Notes: a model not told the origin generated them from the sequence alone. A stretch of 64,000 bases of DNA from Aquilaria yunnanensis (GCA_039654915.1 CM077596.1:2604001-2668000), one strand, 5' to 3'; counted from the stretch's first letter, positions 1 to 12,691 are shown. Translations and numbers: made by a program.

Positions 1-217
1 TTATGTAGTAAAAGTTTAAATAATGATTAAAAAAGAAAAGATTCTTTTTTGGGTTTTGTACAGTGAGATATTGAGGGGATATTAAAAAAAGAGTATTTAT
101 TGGATTTTGTGTAAAAGGATTATTTAATTGTTTAAACTTTTCCAAAAGAGGAAACGTTTCAACCTTTTAGAACATCCCAAAAAGAAATATGTTTCAAGTA
201 AACTGGGATGGAAAGAG
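1..217. mobile_element. Stowaway-like MITE, cut by window edge
   Basis: This is the 3' portion of the same small element seen whole at 3597-3953. Both share an interior with a run of the type attaaaaaagaaaagatt, then a GTTTTGT segment. This copy ends with GGGATGGAAAGAG followed by TA, against CGGAGGGACTG then TA in the other copy. Stowaway (Tc1/mariner) MITEs typically carry a CTCCCTCC-type terminus and duplicate TA. The 5' end lies outside the window. No coding capacity is visible. Confidence 0.6.
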
Positions 218-219
218 TA

Positions 220-3200
220 TTATATTGTATTAAATGATATATATTAAAAAAAGTTATCCTCTTCAAATTAAGTTAATCATTGATGTGAAATTGAGCTTTT
301 CCGTTATACAGTACAATGGTCCAGTCGTTTGTGGAAAAGTGTGGACCACATCGCGCCATCATATTTAATCATATTATACGTAGACTTCTCCTTCACACAC
401 ACACACGCACACACAAACAGCACCTTACTGTTGGTTCTAATTGATTGTACTTTATGTTGATAATGAGATCCAATTGCGTCTAATCACTTATTTACTACGT
501 TAAAAATTCCTAATCGTTCTTTTGTTTAGTTCCTAATTTCTACAATAAATTCGGTAGTTCATTTAATATTACCGTTCTTGATAAAAGATTTTCATAATAC
601 CGTATTATTGAATAATGAAACTGTTCCCCCTTTTACAGGTCTGATTATTCCAGTTGAATTAAGCAAATTGTTGAAATAGTAAAGCAACAAAAGTTAAGAA
701 GATGAGACTAATTTAGGCCCAAATTTATGAACAATCCTCTTAAGTAGATGAAGTGTGTGTGTGTCTACATTTAGGCTCAAATTGTATCGCTTTAGTTGAT
801 TGTTTTATTTTTTTTTTACTAAAGTTTGACCTAACTATATTTATATTGATTTTTATTAAAAAAATTAAAAAAGTATATTTAAAAATTATAATATTTAATT
901 TTTTTCATATAGAAAATTTATATTTTTATGATATATTTTTTAAAAAATAAATTTATAAATTAATTATTATAAATAGTAAAAAAGACAATTTTTATGAAAC
1001 AAATGAAGTGTATGTTGTAATTATGTGTTTCAAAAAAAACAAAGAAAACAGACTCACAGCATAACTAAACACATGCACGTGTGCAGATGTCCAATTAATG
1101 CCAAATTATGCTACTGTTTTTATATTTTTTAATTGCTTCCTATACTAATAAAAAAAAAAATCGAACTCCCCACAAAAGTACACAATATGCTTATCCAAGT
1201 TGACACTAGAATATTATTGGTTAGGCACACCAATTTGTCAAATTGAATACATACACATAATCGATGAAATTATTTAATACCATATTGGAAGACATTTGTA
1301 TTAAAGTTAGTAGCCATTTTGGTGTTTGGCGCTTAGATGCAAGGAGAGAGAGGTGATTGGTGAAGCAAATTAATGTGAAGATATGCTCTTAAATTAAGAC
1401 ATAGAGTAATGCGCTAGCACAACAATTTATATCTGAGCATCACGATCCCACAAGGTTCCTTTGAAATTGTGCTTGGCCTTGTTTTGACCAAATATTGGAC
1501 CATTCAATCTCATGTACTTGATTAATCTCATTATTTTTTAATTATTGCGGGTGGTGGTCCTTTCGTTTTTGCCTTTATTGGCCTTCTCGTTTCCCCCACT
1601 TCCCATTTTATTTTACACTTTTCTTTTCCTTTTCTTATTGTTATTCATAATTTTATTGCAAGCGGTAACGATACAAGTGATATTTTGCTGGTGTCTAGTT
1701 TATCTAAGCTTAATCCACCTACAGACATTAAATGAAATGAATTCTAAAACAATTGGTTTTTTATACACAGGTTTGGGTTTGAAGACCAATCTTACATGTG
1801 ATAGTTTTCATATCAATGAAATAGCTGTTAGAAAAGTAAGTGATGATGGAGATGAATAAAGGTTTTGAGACGTGAAATAATTTCACTTTTCTAAAGATAA
1901 TTACTTTTTAATTATAAAATACAAGAAATTTGCTTTCAGAATACAACAAAGCTCCATGAAAAATCTCTTTCAAATTGTGAAAATAACTAATTTATATAAA
2001 AACTGAAAAATACAGCCTATCTCTTCATTGACACAACTATTCATAAATATGTGTCTCTTGTAATAAGCATAATTATTTATGAAAAAATGTGTTCCTTACA
2101 AAGGAAACAATTGTTAGAAGAGTTATAACTCTTTGAATTGATACAATTGTTCATGAAGAAATACGTTCCTTCCAAAGAAAGTCATTATTAGAGGAGTCAC
2201 AACTTTTTGAATTTTAATTAATTTATGAGATTAATTAAAGTCAAATAACCAAAGCACATTTTTCATTTAGGTGGAACTTACAAACTACACATGGAACATT
2301 AAAATGTTTAAGAAAGCAACTCGATGATAAATTATAAGGGTAAATTTGAAAACCCCTATAAGATTTGTCTAAAAATATAGTTTACCCATTTTATTTTAAA
2401 AATTTACACTTTACTCCCTTCATGTGTGTTTTTTTAAATAATTAGAATAAGATTAAAAAAACAAGGGAAAAGTAAAATGACTAAGAAACCAAGGACAACT
2501 CAAGGATTCACAAGATTTGGAAAGAACTTGTGCGCCATTTGACTAGTTTGAGACCATATCTACCTTTGATATAATTGAAATAAATTAGTGGTTTCCATTG
2601 AGATTTTACACAAACAAACATGTCCTTTTGCTAGTACTATAATGGTTTTTACAAAAATGCATGCACTTTATTCAAATGGCTTCACAATGCATGGTGGATT
2701 AGTTAAGACCTGAACTTGCAATTTGAACATTATCATCAAGAACATTAACTTGCGCGTGAATCAGCTTTCAAACAATATGCAATATTTCTTGTCTTGAATG
2801 TCTTTAGGGCCTTCAGAGGACAAAGGGAGAAGACACTTTTGAAACTGATGATTTATCAACAATGTCAAGATGTATGATTTTATTAGCAATCTCTTACAAA
2901 ATGTGGCTTCCTTTTGTCTTATCTTTCAAGGACTGTAAAGGATTCTTAGAGCAATCTTAGTCTAACTTCAACTAGCCACCAGGATAAATATAAGTTTTTG
3001 TTTGTCAATGTTCAAGCTAAATATAAGTCGTTGCTTGTCAATGTTCAAGCTAACATTCTTCCTTATTTAAATGCTAGTATGTATCTGTTTTAGAAGGTAA
3101 CTTATTCACATATTGCACTGTTAGATAAAACCTTATGAAATAAAGCCATTGTGTCACACATTGTGAGCCTTCATACAAAAATAAAATCCTTCTTATCCTG

Positions 3201-3596
3201 ATGAAAAACCAACTGATATTCATCATCTTAGAAAAAAGCAGCAAAATAATAACCTTGTAAGCTCTAACAATCTTGGTAGAATTATTCAATGTCCAAGTTG
3301 GTTATGCGAGTGGTACTTCTATTTGGTGACTCATTTCAGAGCATTTATAATTCTTCATCTAAATTTGAATCTTGCTTTCTAAGGCTGCTAGTTCTTGTTG
3401 TAACGGTAGCTCAAACTTTTTGCTCTTTATTTACTTTGGCCATCTCTTGAAGAAATGGAAAATTTGATCTTCCAATTACATGATGAGATGCTTAGCTTCA
3501 TTTACATTTCTATTAGTTGCTAGCATTAGCTTTCTGATGAGATGCACAACTTTTTTTACATTGTGTATTAGTTGCTAAAAGAAATCTTTAATACTA
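220..3596. other. AT-rich intergenic region, no gene supported
   Basis: No coding region is supported here. The longest open frame (1545-1859, +) has a hydrophobic leucine/phenylalanine-rich first half that reflects T-rich DNA. It has no recognisable domain, GC shift or splice context. A CA-type microsatellite lies near 399-417. A 33-bp direct tandem duplication is at 2986-3051, and a degenerate tandem repeat of about 65-75 bp is at about 2078-2216. Confidence 0.6.
2986..3051. repeat. 33-bp tandem duplication
   Basis: Two adjacent 33-bp units, 2986-3018 and 3019-3051, both start aaatataagt and end gtcaatgttcaagct. They differ at about three positions. This looks like a local slippage or unequal-exchange duplication with no coding content. 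Confidence 0.85.
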
Positions 3597-3953
3597 CTTT
3601 CTCTATCCCATAAAGACATAGACATTTCTTTGGGGATGGAGGTTAAGATGTATAAATTTGTTATATTTTTCCAATTTTGCCTATGAAACTAAAATTAAAA
3701 AATTTTCTTTTCAATTTTGTATAATGGGAATCTAAATGATGATTAAAAAAGAAAAGATTCCTTATTTGGTTTTATGTAGTGCAAGTTTATGTAAAGATTA
3801 AAAAAAAATTATTGGATTTTGTGTATTGAGAGTTTAAATGAGGGTAGTAAGATAAATTGGAAGTTAAAAGTTTTCTAAAAAGGGAAATGTTCCAATATTT
3901 TTTGGACAACTAAAAAATGAATATGTTTTATCCTTTTTAGAACGGAGGGACTG
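3597..3953. mobile_element. Stowaway-like MITE, complete
   Basis: The element is 357 bp. It is flanked by TA at 3595-3596 and 3954-3955, the target duplication of Tc1/mariner elements. The left end begins CTTTCTCTATCCC. The right end is CGGAGGGACTG, whose complement CAGTCCCTCCG resembles the usual CTCCCTCCGTCCC Stowaway terminus. The interior matches the partial copy at 1-217. There is no coding capacity. The superfamily call rests on termini and TA only. Confidence 0.65.
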
Positions 3954-3955
3954 TA

Positions 3956-6900
3956 TTTCTTATTGAAAGAACAGTTGAGAAGATAAAAGGGTTAGTTAAT
4001 TACCAATAATCTTTCATTATCTCAATAATGCAAACTAATATATTTCTTAATTGGCCAAACTATATATTTGGCTATTGAACTTGTATAACTTAAGTGAGTT
4101 AATCCAAAACTCACCACTTATTAAATATTGACCCTTCAATTTTGTAAAAGTTTGTGACTTAGCCTAAAATTTATTGAATATGACTGATGACATTAGTTCT
4201 CAAATTGAGGTGGCTGTGACTGGCATTCTCCAGCCATACTTCAAGCCTAAATCCACTGCTTCCCTTTGTCACCAACTATCTTACCCACTTTTTGGTGTGA
4301 AGTTTTAAAACCTCAATCCGCAAGCGTACGAGGTGCGTGTAGATGAGGTGAATAAAATATCATTTTCATAAGGATTGATTTGTATTACTTTGTAGTTACC
4401 ACTGCCTTGAAACTCATTTTAGCTAAACAAACAAAAATTAATGATTTGCTCACTATGAAAATAACCAAGTTTGTAACTCTACTTAAATTACCACTAAAGA
4501 AGAACAACAAACATAACGCAAATTGGGGTTTTTTAATGAATTTATGAAACACACTTCTTATGATTTTCACTACTTGACTTGGTTAGTTAGTGAATTAAGG
4601 CTAATAGTTTAGTTTTCCTATTTGTTGGTAAAGTTAACTAATTGGGCCCTGATTCTCCTAAGTGAAAAGGCCACTATCCCAAGCTTAACTACAATAGACT
4701 CACATCCAAATTGCTGTTTCAAGAGAGGTATTATCAAGCTTAATTTATCTTTATCTAATGACCTAGACTATTCTCCCAACAAGTCCATAGTCAGTACACT
4801 ATTCTCTTAGTTCTAATCACTTTTAATCTTCTTTAAGAATTTAAAAGCAATTTATGGTGCAAGCAATTGTGGCCATCAACTAGCTAGCACAACAATAAGC
4901 TTAAGAGAAAAGTAAACAAGCATTTGAAAGAAAACCTAAGTGAAATAGCCAATAATCCAACCAACAGAAAAATTTAAGTAGCTACAACCATAAAAAGTGT
5001 CAAGAAAGACTACTCCATAACGAAACTAAATATAATCATGAAAATACATAAAAGCGCATCTATATCTTGATACAAGAAGAAGGAAGGAAAGAAAGAACTC
5101 AATAAACTCTAGATGCTTGATTCCTCAAGGCTTCCACAAGTCTTCAAGCCCTCCAAGTCTTCTCCAAATAAGAATCCACAAGTGCTCTACAAAAAGATAA
5201 AGAAATGCAAGATGTGATGGTCAAGAAAACCTAACTCTGGCTTTTGAAGATGAAGAATGTCTCATGTCTCTAAGCTTGGTTCCAAATTTTTCTTGGTCTT
5301 GGAGGTGTTTTTTTCAGTCACCTACCTATTTGAATAAAATCACATATCCAATAGTATGCTTAGATTCAAATTGGAGATAGGAGACCACTTTTCTTTAAGG
5401 TGCAGGGGAGACTAGGCACTAGAAAGGGGCAGAATTGGCACCTCAACACCTAGGCTTGAGATGTCCAACAACTAGGCCCTAAAGGGTGCATTTTTCGGCA
5501 GGGGCAAAATGAACTGTGGCACCATTTCTAGCGCCTAGGCCTCACAGTTATATTTCAGCTTTGATTTTCGCATGCTCGTTTTTCGTTCTACTCATCCCGG
5601 TACCATTGCGATACTTTGATTTTTTTTCCAACCTACAATATGAAAGAATGAAACAAGAATTGGCAAAAAATATTAGATGGTAATGTAGAAAATGGTGGTT
5701 AAGATTGACAAAAAGTTAACATGTTTGATCATAAAATTAACACCAAACACTCTCCCATTGCTCTTCTCTTCCAAAGCAAGCCTCTTGATGCTTTCCTTTG
5801 TTGCAGTGTTGAATTCAAAACCTTCTTATTCAAGGGTTGCCACCCTTCATAGGTCTTGAAGCTCCTTCTCGATTGCTTGATCCCTAAGCTCCTCCACCGG
5901 GAGGCAAATCTGGGCTTGGAGAACAGCAAAGAGTGCCAACCACAACCACCTCAATTTGAGAACTCGCAAATTTTTACAAAATTAAGGGCCAATAGTTAGT
6001 GAGTAGTAAATTATTGACCAACTTGTTCGAGTTGCAAGTTTAGGGGCGAAATATATCGTTTGACCATCTTAATTCCATCCTACTTCGGTTGATCTTGACA
6101 TATGATGATACTGACTTCCGGTCATGTGAAAGCTTTTTGGACCCCAAACATTTCCACAATTTTCAAATTTAAACTTTTATTTTCATACTTACTTTTGAAT
6201 TCGTATGGAAACATTAGATATTATTTGGCATCCAAACATCCATATTTATTTATTTTTCACTTGAATTAACAAAAGGCTATTAATTGGTGAAAGTAAACTG
6301 TTAATTACTAAATATTGATGACCCGTTTTCTTCAATTACATTCCTGAGTGTCAATATTACGGTGCCATATATATTTTCAGTCCTCCAAACAGTAAACAAT
6401 GATAATTCTAGAATCTTAATTATTGGTTTAACTATTCTGCTCACACTGACTCTACATCAAATAAGCTGCATGTAGTTTTTTATTTTTTAAGAAAATATTT
6501 TTCGGAGACTTTGTCACATTAAAACCCTAGTAAGAAATTTGATACTTTCAAATAGAGTGAGAGGAGAATGTAAATCAAATAAGTATAAATATTGTGAGGG
6601 CATTTTTAACATCTGACAGACAAAAGCGAGATAGAGAGATCGAATCATGGAATTTCTGAAATTGGGTAATAAGAATTGAAAAGTAATAAAATGTTAGTGG
6701 CGCAGTTGGAAATTACCCTTAAAAAGTTTAGATCACTCATGTAGTTTTAACCATTTTTGCGACCTGGATCTGCCAAATTTTTATTTTTCTTTGATCTTTT
6801 CTTTGTTCAGGTGGATTAGAAAATGGTCATGATCAGTAAGGCGGCATGATAAGGAGAAAAGCAGCTCATCAACCCTTTTCTATACAATATTCAAAAGAAT

Positions 6901-6966
6901 CAATGCGAATATGTCCGCTATTAAGCCTATTATGTATATTGAGATTTGGAAGTACGTAGAATTGAA
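3956..6966. other. Intergenic region with an unclassified repeat-like block
   Basis: No gene is supported. About 5090-5560 is GC-richer than its surroundings and contains the near-repeated phrases 'ggcactagaaagg', 'ctaggcttgag' and 'cgcctaggcctc'. This has the texture of a decayed LTR or other repeat rather than an exon. The open frames here (4385-4570 -, 4622-4810 +, 5729-5929 -) are short and show no domain. Confidence 0.45.
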
Positions 6967-7318
6967 CAGTTAATTCATTTTAATTTAAATTAATTTATTT
7001 TAAAATAACTTATTTTTATTTTTATATATTTTTTACTTTACACTAATTTTATTTAAAAGCTAATATTATGTAGATGTAATAATCAATTGAAAATATAGTT
7101 TTTATAATCTTATTAATATTTTTATGAATTTTTTAGTTTTAGACATTAAAAAATAAAAATTTATAAAAATTTTATAATATCATAAAAATTTACTTTCAAA
7201 TGGATTATTATATCTGCATAATATTGACTTTCAAATGAACTTAGTTTCAGAAAAAAAATATGAAAATAAAAAAAAATTATTTTAAATTAAATTAACTTAA
7301 ATTAAAACAAATTAACTG
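6967..7318. mobile_element. AT-rich MITE, copy 1 of a three-copy local family
   Basis: This 352-bp element has imperfect inverted termini: CAGTTAATTCATTTTAATTT on the left, and CAGTTAATTTGTTTTAATTT when the right end is complemented. The interior (TATTATGTAGATGTAATAAT, then TTTATAAAAATTT) recurs at 14713-15046 and, more diverged, at 15251-15574. No target duplication could be fixed, so the superfamily is left open. It is non-coding. Confidence 0.65.
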
Positions 7319-7542
7319 GAAGTTTATTGGGGAAATAAGCACAGAAAAGAAAAGTTTATGGGGAAAGTTGACTTACAAAGTTTTACTACAATTTATTTTT
7401 TTTTTTAAAAATAAATACTACATTTTTACGGGATCTTTGATTTTACTATTGGATGAAATTAAATGTTTGTTTAATATTTTAATAATGTATATCAATTTGC
7501 ATAATTTTATTTTTAGAACATGTTGATATAGACATTAAATTA

Positions 7543-7580
<38 letters not shown>
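7543..7580. repeat. (AAT)n microsatellite
   Basis: About 12.7 uninterrupted AAT units. It lies in the AT-rich DNA about 540 bp upstream of the DELLA start codon and is a likely length polymorphism. Confidence 0.95.
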
Positions 7581-8123
7581 GCTTCGTAGAAATAGAAAAT
7601 AGAAAAATTAACTCGTCCAAAGTATGTGTAATGTGTCAGTAGACAAACAACCGGATATGCCATGTCACAGTGCAACTATGCGATTAAAGCTATAATCATA
7701 ATAAACTCATTTTATTCTGTTAATTAAGCATATTGATAATTAATTGGTAAGATGTTAATTCCAACACAAATTCCTATAGCTTTTATTTTTATTTTTATGA
7801 AGCCATTTCCAAAATTGTAAGAGAATTTTTTCAAAGAAAAAAAGGAAAAAAAATAAAAAAAAAATCATTGTCCAATAGATGTTTACACCTCATCCCACAG
7901 TGCGCACGTCATCTACATTTGTTTCGCGGAAATCAAAACCCTCCCCTTTTCTTTGCTTCCTCCTCCTCCTCCTCCAATTGTCTGCTGCTTCAGTCCTCGC
8001 CTCTTCACTCCCCTTACTCACTCTCTCATGAGCTTCAAATTCCACAACATTCCTACATAACCAAACTTCTTCTTTTCCTCCGTTTAATTACTTGGGAAGG
8101 AAACGAAAATCCCAATTCGAATC
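7581..8123 (+). promoter_or_regulatory. DELLA upstream region and probable 5' leader
   Basis: The sequence changes from AT-rich to pyrimidine-rich near 7900, with a TCC-repeat tract at about 7960-7976, as is common in plant leaders. A CCAAT pentamer is at 7871-7875. No convincing TATA box was found, so the transcription start is undetermined. An upstream ATG (8028) opens a 10-codon ORF described separately. Confidence 0.4.
8028..8060 (+). other. Short upstream ORF before the DELLA gene
   Basis: ATG at 8028 encodes the ten residues MSFKFHNIPT and stops at TAA 8058-8060, 63 bp before the DELLA ATG. If the transcript starts upstream of 8028, this ORF would be scanned first and could lower translation of the main ORF. 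It lies in the pyrimidine-rich leader-like segment. No expression evidence is available from sequence. Confidence 0.4.
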
Positions 8124-9743
8124 ATGGTTCGCTATGATTCTGTTTCTGCCTCCTCAGCTGGCAGCAGCAGCAGCAGCAGCTCTTCCTCCTCCTCCAACAA
8201 ACTCCCGCCGCAGCCGCCATTTCCAGACATCGACGGCCTCCTCGCCGGTGCCGGCTACAAGGTCCGCCAGTCAGATCTCCGCCATGTCGCCCAGCGTCTC
8301 GAGCGCCTTGAGACCGCCATGGTCAACTCCCCCACCGGCTTTTCCCAGCTCGCTTCCGACGCGATTCATTACAATCCCACCGATCTAGCCTCCTGGGTTG
8401 ACTCGCTGCTCTCTGAGTTCCCTCATCCGCCGTCCGATCCTTCTGATTTCGTCCTCGATCCCTCCGTCAATCCACCCGTGTGGATCGATCATAACGTCTC
8501 CTTCGACAATCCCCAAATTCCGAAACCCAATCAGCTGACGGTTGTAACGGATGCGGAGGAGGCCGAGGATTCTGGGATTCGGCTGGTGCACACGCTCCTG
8601 ACGTGTGCCGAATCCGTCCAACGTGGCAACCTCGCCCTTGCCGGCTCTTTAATCGAGGACATGCAGGCGCTTCTTGCGCGTGTCAACACCGCCTGCGGCA
8701 TCGGAAAAGTTGCCGGCTATTTTATCGACTCCCTCAGCCGTCGGATTTTCCAAGGTGTTTCCGTCATCCCCAGCGGACTCGCGTACGAGAATGAGATTCT
8801 GTATCACAACTTCTACGAGGCGTGTCCGTACTTGAAATTTGCTCATTTCACTGCTAATCAAGCGATTCTCGAAGCTTTCGACGGCCACGATTACGTGCAC
8901 GTAGTGGATTTCAATTTGATGCACGGCCTGCAATGGCCGGCTCTGATTCAAGCATTGGCTCTCCGACCCGGCGGCCCACCGCTACTTCGGCTGACAGGTA
9001 TTGGTCCGCCATCACCGGATGGCCGTGATTCTCTCAGGGAAATCGGGCTTCGGCTGGCGGAGCTCGCACGCTCCGTTAACGTCCGTTTCGCCTTCCGCGG
9101 CGTCGCAGCCTCAAGGCTAGAGGATGTTAAGCCATGGATGCTTCAGGTCAGTCCGAAAGAAGCGGTGGCCATTAATTCCATCATGCAGCTCCACCGCCTG
9201 CTAGGATCCGAGCCGAACCAGAGCCCGCCGATTAATTCCGTCCTTGGCTGGATCCGGAATCTTAATCCGAAAATCATGACGGTCGTGGAACAAGAATCGA
9301 ACCATAACCAAACCGGGTTCTTAGAGCGATTCACGGAAGCTCTGTATTACTACTCCACCATGTTCGATTCCCTCGAAGCTTGCACGGTCCAGCCGGAGAA
9401 GACGCTGGCGGAGATGTACATACAGAGAGAGATTTGCAATGTGGTGAGCTGCGAAGGCTCGGCTCGGGTGGAGCGGCACGAGCCGCTGGCTAAGTGGCGG
9501 AGCCGGCTCGCGGGGGCCGGGTTCCGGCCGCTACATTTGGGTTCGAACGCGTTCAAGCAAGCGAGCATGCTCTTGACGCTGTTCTCGGCGGAGGGCTACT
9601 GCGTGGAGGAGAGCGAAGGGTGTTTGACGCTAGGGTGGCACAGCCGGCCGCTGATTGCCGCTTCGGCTTGGCAAGCGGCGGCAGAAGCCGGCTCGGAGCT
9701 CGGCGTAATCAATAATGAGAGTGGAAGTAGCGGTAATATTTGA
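8124..9743 (+). CDS. DELLA protein (GRAS family), DGLLA-type N-terminus
   Basis: A 539-residue intronless GRAS regulator. DELLA proteins are nuclear repressors of gibberellin responses; the GA-GID1 complex binds their N-terminus and triggers SCF-SLY1/GID2 degradation. The order of motifs is: poly-Ser (14-24); DELLA region 35-48, reading DIDGLLA then GYKVR; TVHYNP-equivalent AIHYNP (80-85); LHRI (about 151-210, LVHTLLTCAE); VHIID as VHVVD (258-262); LHRII with LHRLL (356-360); PFYRE region (about 370-420); RVER-like ARVER (447-451); SAW (about 455-516, ending AASAW). The GRAS part looks complete. Length is near the usual 530-630 residues. The start is chosen because MVRYDS is the first in-frame ATG before the conserved N-terminus and the frame is GC-rich. 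Oddities are the E-to-G change in the DELLA motif and I for V in VHYNP. Which DELLA paralogue this is cannot be settled here. Confidence 0.96.
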   Translation: MVRYDSVSASSAGSSSSSSSSSSSNKLPPQPPFPDIDGLLAGAGYKVRQSDLRHVAQRLERLETAMVNSPTGFSQLASDAIHYNPTDLASWVDSLLSEFPHPPSDPSDFVLDPSVNPPVWIDHNVSFDNPQIPKPNQLTVVTDAEEAEDSGIRLVHTLLTCAESVQRGNLALAGSLIEDMQALLARVNTACGIGKVAGYFIDSLSRRIFQGVSVIPSGLAYENEILYHNFYEACPYLKFAHFTANQAILEAFDGHDYVHVVDFNLMHGLQWPALIQALALRPGGPPLLRLTGIGPPSPDGRDSLREIGLRLAELARSVNVRFAFRGVAASRLEDVKPWMLQVSPKEAVAINSIMQLHRLLGSEPNQSPPINSVLGWIRNLNPKIMTVVEQESNHNQTGFLERFTEALYYYSTMFDSLEACTVQPEKTLAEMYIQREICNVVSCEGSARVERHEPLAKWRSRLAGAGFRPLHLGSNAFKQASMLLTLFSAEGYCVEESEGCLTLGWHSRPLIAASAWQAAAEAGSELGVINNESGSSGNI

Positions 9744-12691
9744 TCTCGGGTAAATTTTGTTTCGAAAATTTTTACAGCTTCATAAGTTTAAGTTGACTGA
9801 GATTTATATGCTTCTAATTCCGGGAGTTATTTTTCCTATCGATGCCTCAATATTTGGTGCCTGCCGTCGTCGGAGTTAACAAAAAAAAAGATAATCAGGT
9901 GAAATTAATTAATCATGGTCTTTTTTCTTTATTGAGGCTAATCCTAACCATGATGAATTTTAACCATCAGCCTAAAACTTTCTTATAATAATAATTAGAT
10001 GCTATATTAACTTAATTGATTCAAAATTTCAATCTTTGATGTGTTCATTTTTCTTATTTATTATTCAAAGGTAAGGAAAACAAAAGGGTCAAAATCAATT
10101 GATGTAAAACGGAATATATTAAGAAAAGAATGGTGAAAATGAGATTTTGAGGTTGAAAACGATTGGCATGTTTAAGATAGGAGAAGGGGCTACGGGCACA
10201 AGGTTGGTACTACTGGTATAGGGTGATGTCTACATCTACTCCAGTGTTTAGCAGATGGAATTTAAAATATAATAATTTTGAGGTCAAAAAGGCTAAACTA
10301 GGAATTCTCTGGGGGGTTGTATATTGAAATCTGAGTGCTACTTGTGACCATACATGAAAATTTCTCCCCTCAACCACCGTGATGCTTTTCCTTAGTTTCT
10401 TTTTTTCCTCCAATAGACCACGTTTAATAAGTTTGCAAATGAAAGAAGAAATTTGCAAAAGAGGGTTGATTTAGATGTGTAATTAATTTGCTTTGACAAT
10501 TTAGTGTTTAGTCAGATTGATAAGATTTCTATAGTACGATCATTTTCAAAAGCTCCAGAATTCTTTTCAATCCTTATCCTTCTTCCCCATAATGTTAACA
10601 ACTCGAAAAGCAATTTGGCCACACTTGAGCTTCCTTTTTATTTTCTGAAAAATAAAAAGCACCCACCTGCTTTAATTATTCACTGGAATAACATATTATC
10701 CTTAATTCCACATGTATATATTTTGTTCTAGCAAATCGTGCATGTGGTAGTGTGAGGGTAGAGAATCAACAAAGGCTGCACGTGAAGGAGATAGATCTAA
10801 TATACGGACGGCGCTTCCCTCTATATGGATCACCCTGGTTAACATTTTTTGTTTTTTACCGTACGAAGTTCTGGACAATTTGACGTGAAATATTAGTCTC
10901 GATTGTGAGATCCCCCCGGTTACATTTTAAACTTACACACATCGATCAGTCATCGGATAAATGAAACCAACGTCAATTGATGCATTACCAAACTTTATCC
11001 AAATGGTCTACTCGTGTTCTACTGCTATTTCACACTTGATTTGGATTATATTTCAGACAATTTTCAATATGAGCTCATGCCAAATTTTGTCACTCTTTGT
11101 AGAATTTGATTTGGTAAACTTATTTGGCTCAGACTTATAACTGATACACAGCAAAATGATGATGCGGGGTCAATTAAGTTCCTAGTTTGAAGATCTATAT
11201 ATAGCTAGCTTAGAGAGTGGGGCTGGAGCTGAAACCCTCATTGTTAGTTGTTGCATATACATGTATGTGTATACTTGGGTGACCCAAAATCGAAATGATG
11301 TGGGTTGGCCTAGGCAGAAATAGGCAGAAGCTGTGATCTATGTATGGATTGCGGTGCATGTGAGTTGCTGAACCGAATCAAAGAGAACGATAGGGCATGA
11401 AATTAAGGGCAGGGGAGAGGGGACCCCAACCCCTTCACCAAGGCCATCACATATTGATATAGCAATCCTTCCGGGCACACCTCAGGACCGGGACCAGGTA
11501 GGTGGCTGTCCTCACATGTCTCACCAACCCCAAAATCTTCCTCCCCCTCTCTTTAATTATACTCTTCCCTCTCAGTCACTTACACCCCTCCCCGCCCGCC
11601 TCCATCCTTTTTTTTTTTTTACCTTTTGTCACTCCCCAAAATTACCATTCCCAGGTACGTACATCTGGTAACTATGTATTCATTAATTGAATGGCATGGG
11701 ATTGAATTCGAGGTCATTCTTGTAAGTTGCATCATGGACATGAACGCTAAGGGATCCCGCTCGTCTTCAATCCAGGAGGCCAACTTAAAAGGTGACATGT
11801 CAAGGAAGGACACAACTAGAGGCCATGCGTATGTTAGGGGACCATGCCAAATTTAACAACCCTCACACGTCCCTGCTACATTTTCTTTTCTGAAATGTAA
11901 TCTCGCAACATATAGCAATGAAGATCTGATGAAGTACATCAATCAACCAATCCAGTAAAGGATTAGTAAAAAAATCTCCCGTCTTGCAAACAAACGATGA
12001 ATTATCATATTACACCTTCTATTCCTATAAACAAAAGCAACATGGTCATAGCAAAGAGTTGAAATTATAATACTATGAAACTCTGATTCACTAACAACAT
12101 GGTGCCACCTTCAACTATACATGCTTCAAGCAGAGCATAATAATAAACAGCAGATGCCTCCACTGAACATTTTTTTGTCACAAAATGTGAGGGTCATATC
12201 ACAATCCTAGAAACAACGATTAATCGTATGATCCCTTAAATTAATTGATGTTGTTAAGTCAATCATGGAATGCATAATATAAAAGTATCGAACTCGTCAA
12301 ATATGTAGGTCGTATGAAAAAAATTACATTATCCCTAATCCGCTGGCTCACTTGACAACGATGGTGTTAACGTAGATATCTATTGATCGTAGCTTTAATC
12401 GCATATAGCAATAATACAAGGTTTATGATACCTGCACGTTGTGGTAATTTAATCTCTTATTAACTAAAACTCTGATTTTTAGTATCAATGAGAAATTTAT
12501 CAAGAAAAATTCATTTTCAATTTTAACAATTATAAATCAAATTACTTTATTAAACTATAGATCTTGAAGTAAATAATTGATTCTACAAAATTTAATTATC
12601 AATAATAATAAAAAAAATGACTGAAATACAAAACTATGTTTAATATATGTTAATTAATTAACAGTCTAGCCATTAATTTACAGCCAATTCA
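9744..12691. other. Intergenic region downstream of DELLA
   Basis: The first few hundred bases should hold the DELLA 3' UTR; no obvious polyadenylation signal stands out. From 10.2 to 12.6 kb only short open frames occur, none with a recognisable domain. The pyrimidine-rich stretch at about 11510-11640 and the purine-rich stretch at about 11400-11430 were examined for a hairpin RNA or known plant microRNA and none was recognised. Confidence 0.5.

Noticed and set aside
1545..1859. 104-codon open frame with a hydrophobic N-terminus
   Set aside because: Hydrophobic residues follow from T-rich DNA; no domain, promoter or splice context.
7868..8388. Open frames overlapping the DELLA leader and start
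   Set aside because: They lie in other frames of the GC-rich DELLA gene; the Ser/Pro-rich products come from the TCC/AGC repeats.
8385..9715. Six further frames on both strands inside the DELLA gene
   Set aside because: Shadows of the GRAS coding frame caused by high GC.
11200..11660. Possible microRNA precursor in a region with complementary-looking purine and pyrimidine tracts
   Set aside because: No known plant miRNA core (for example miR156, 160, 164, 166, 167, 169, 171, 172, 319, 396, 399, 408) was recognised and no clean hairpin was seen.
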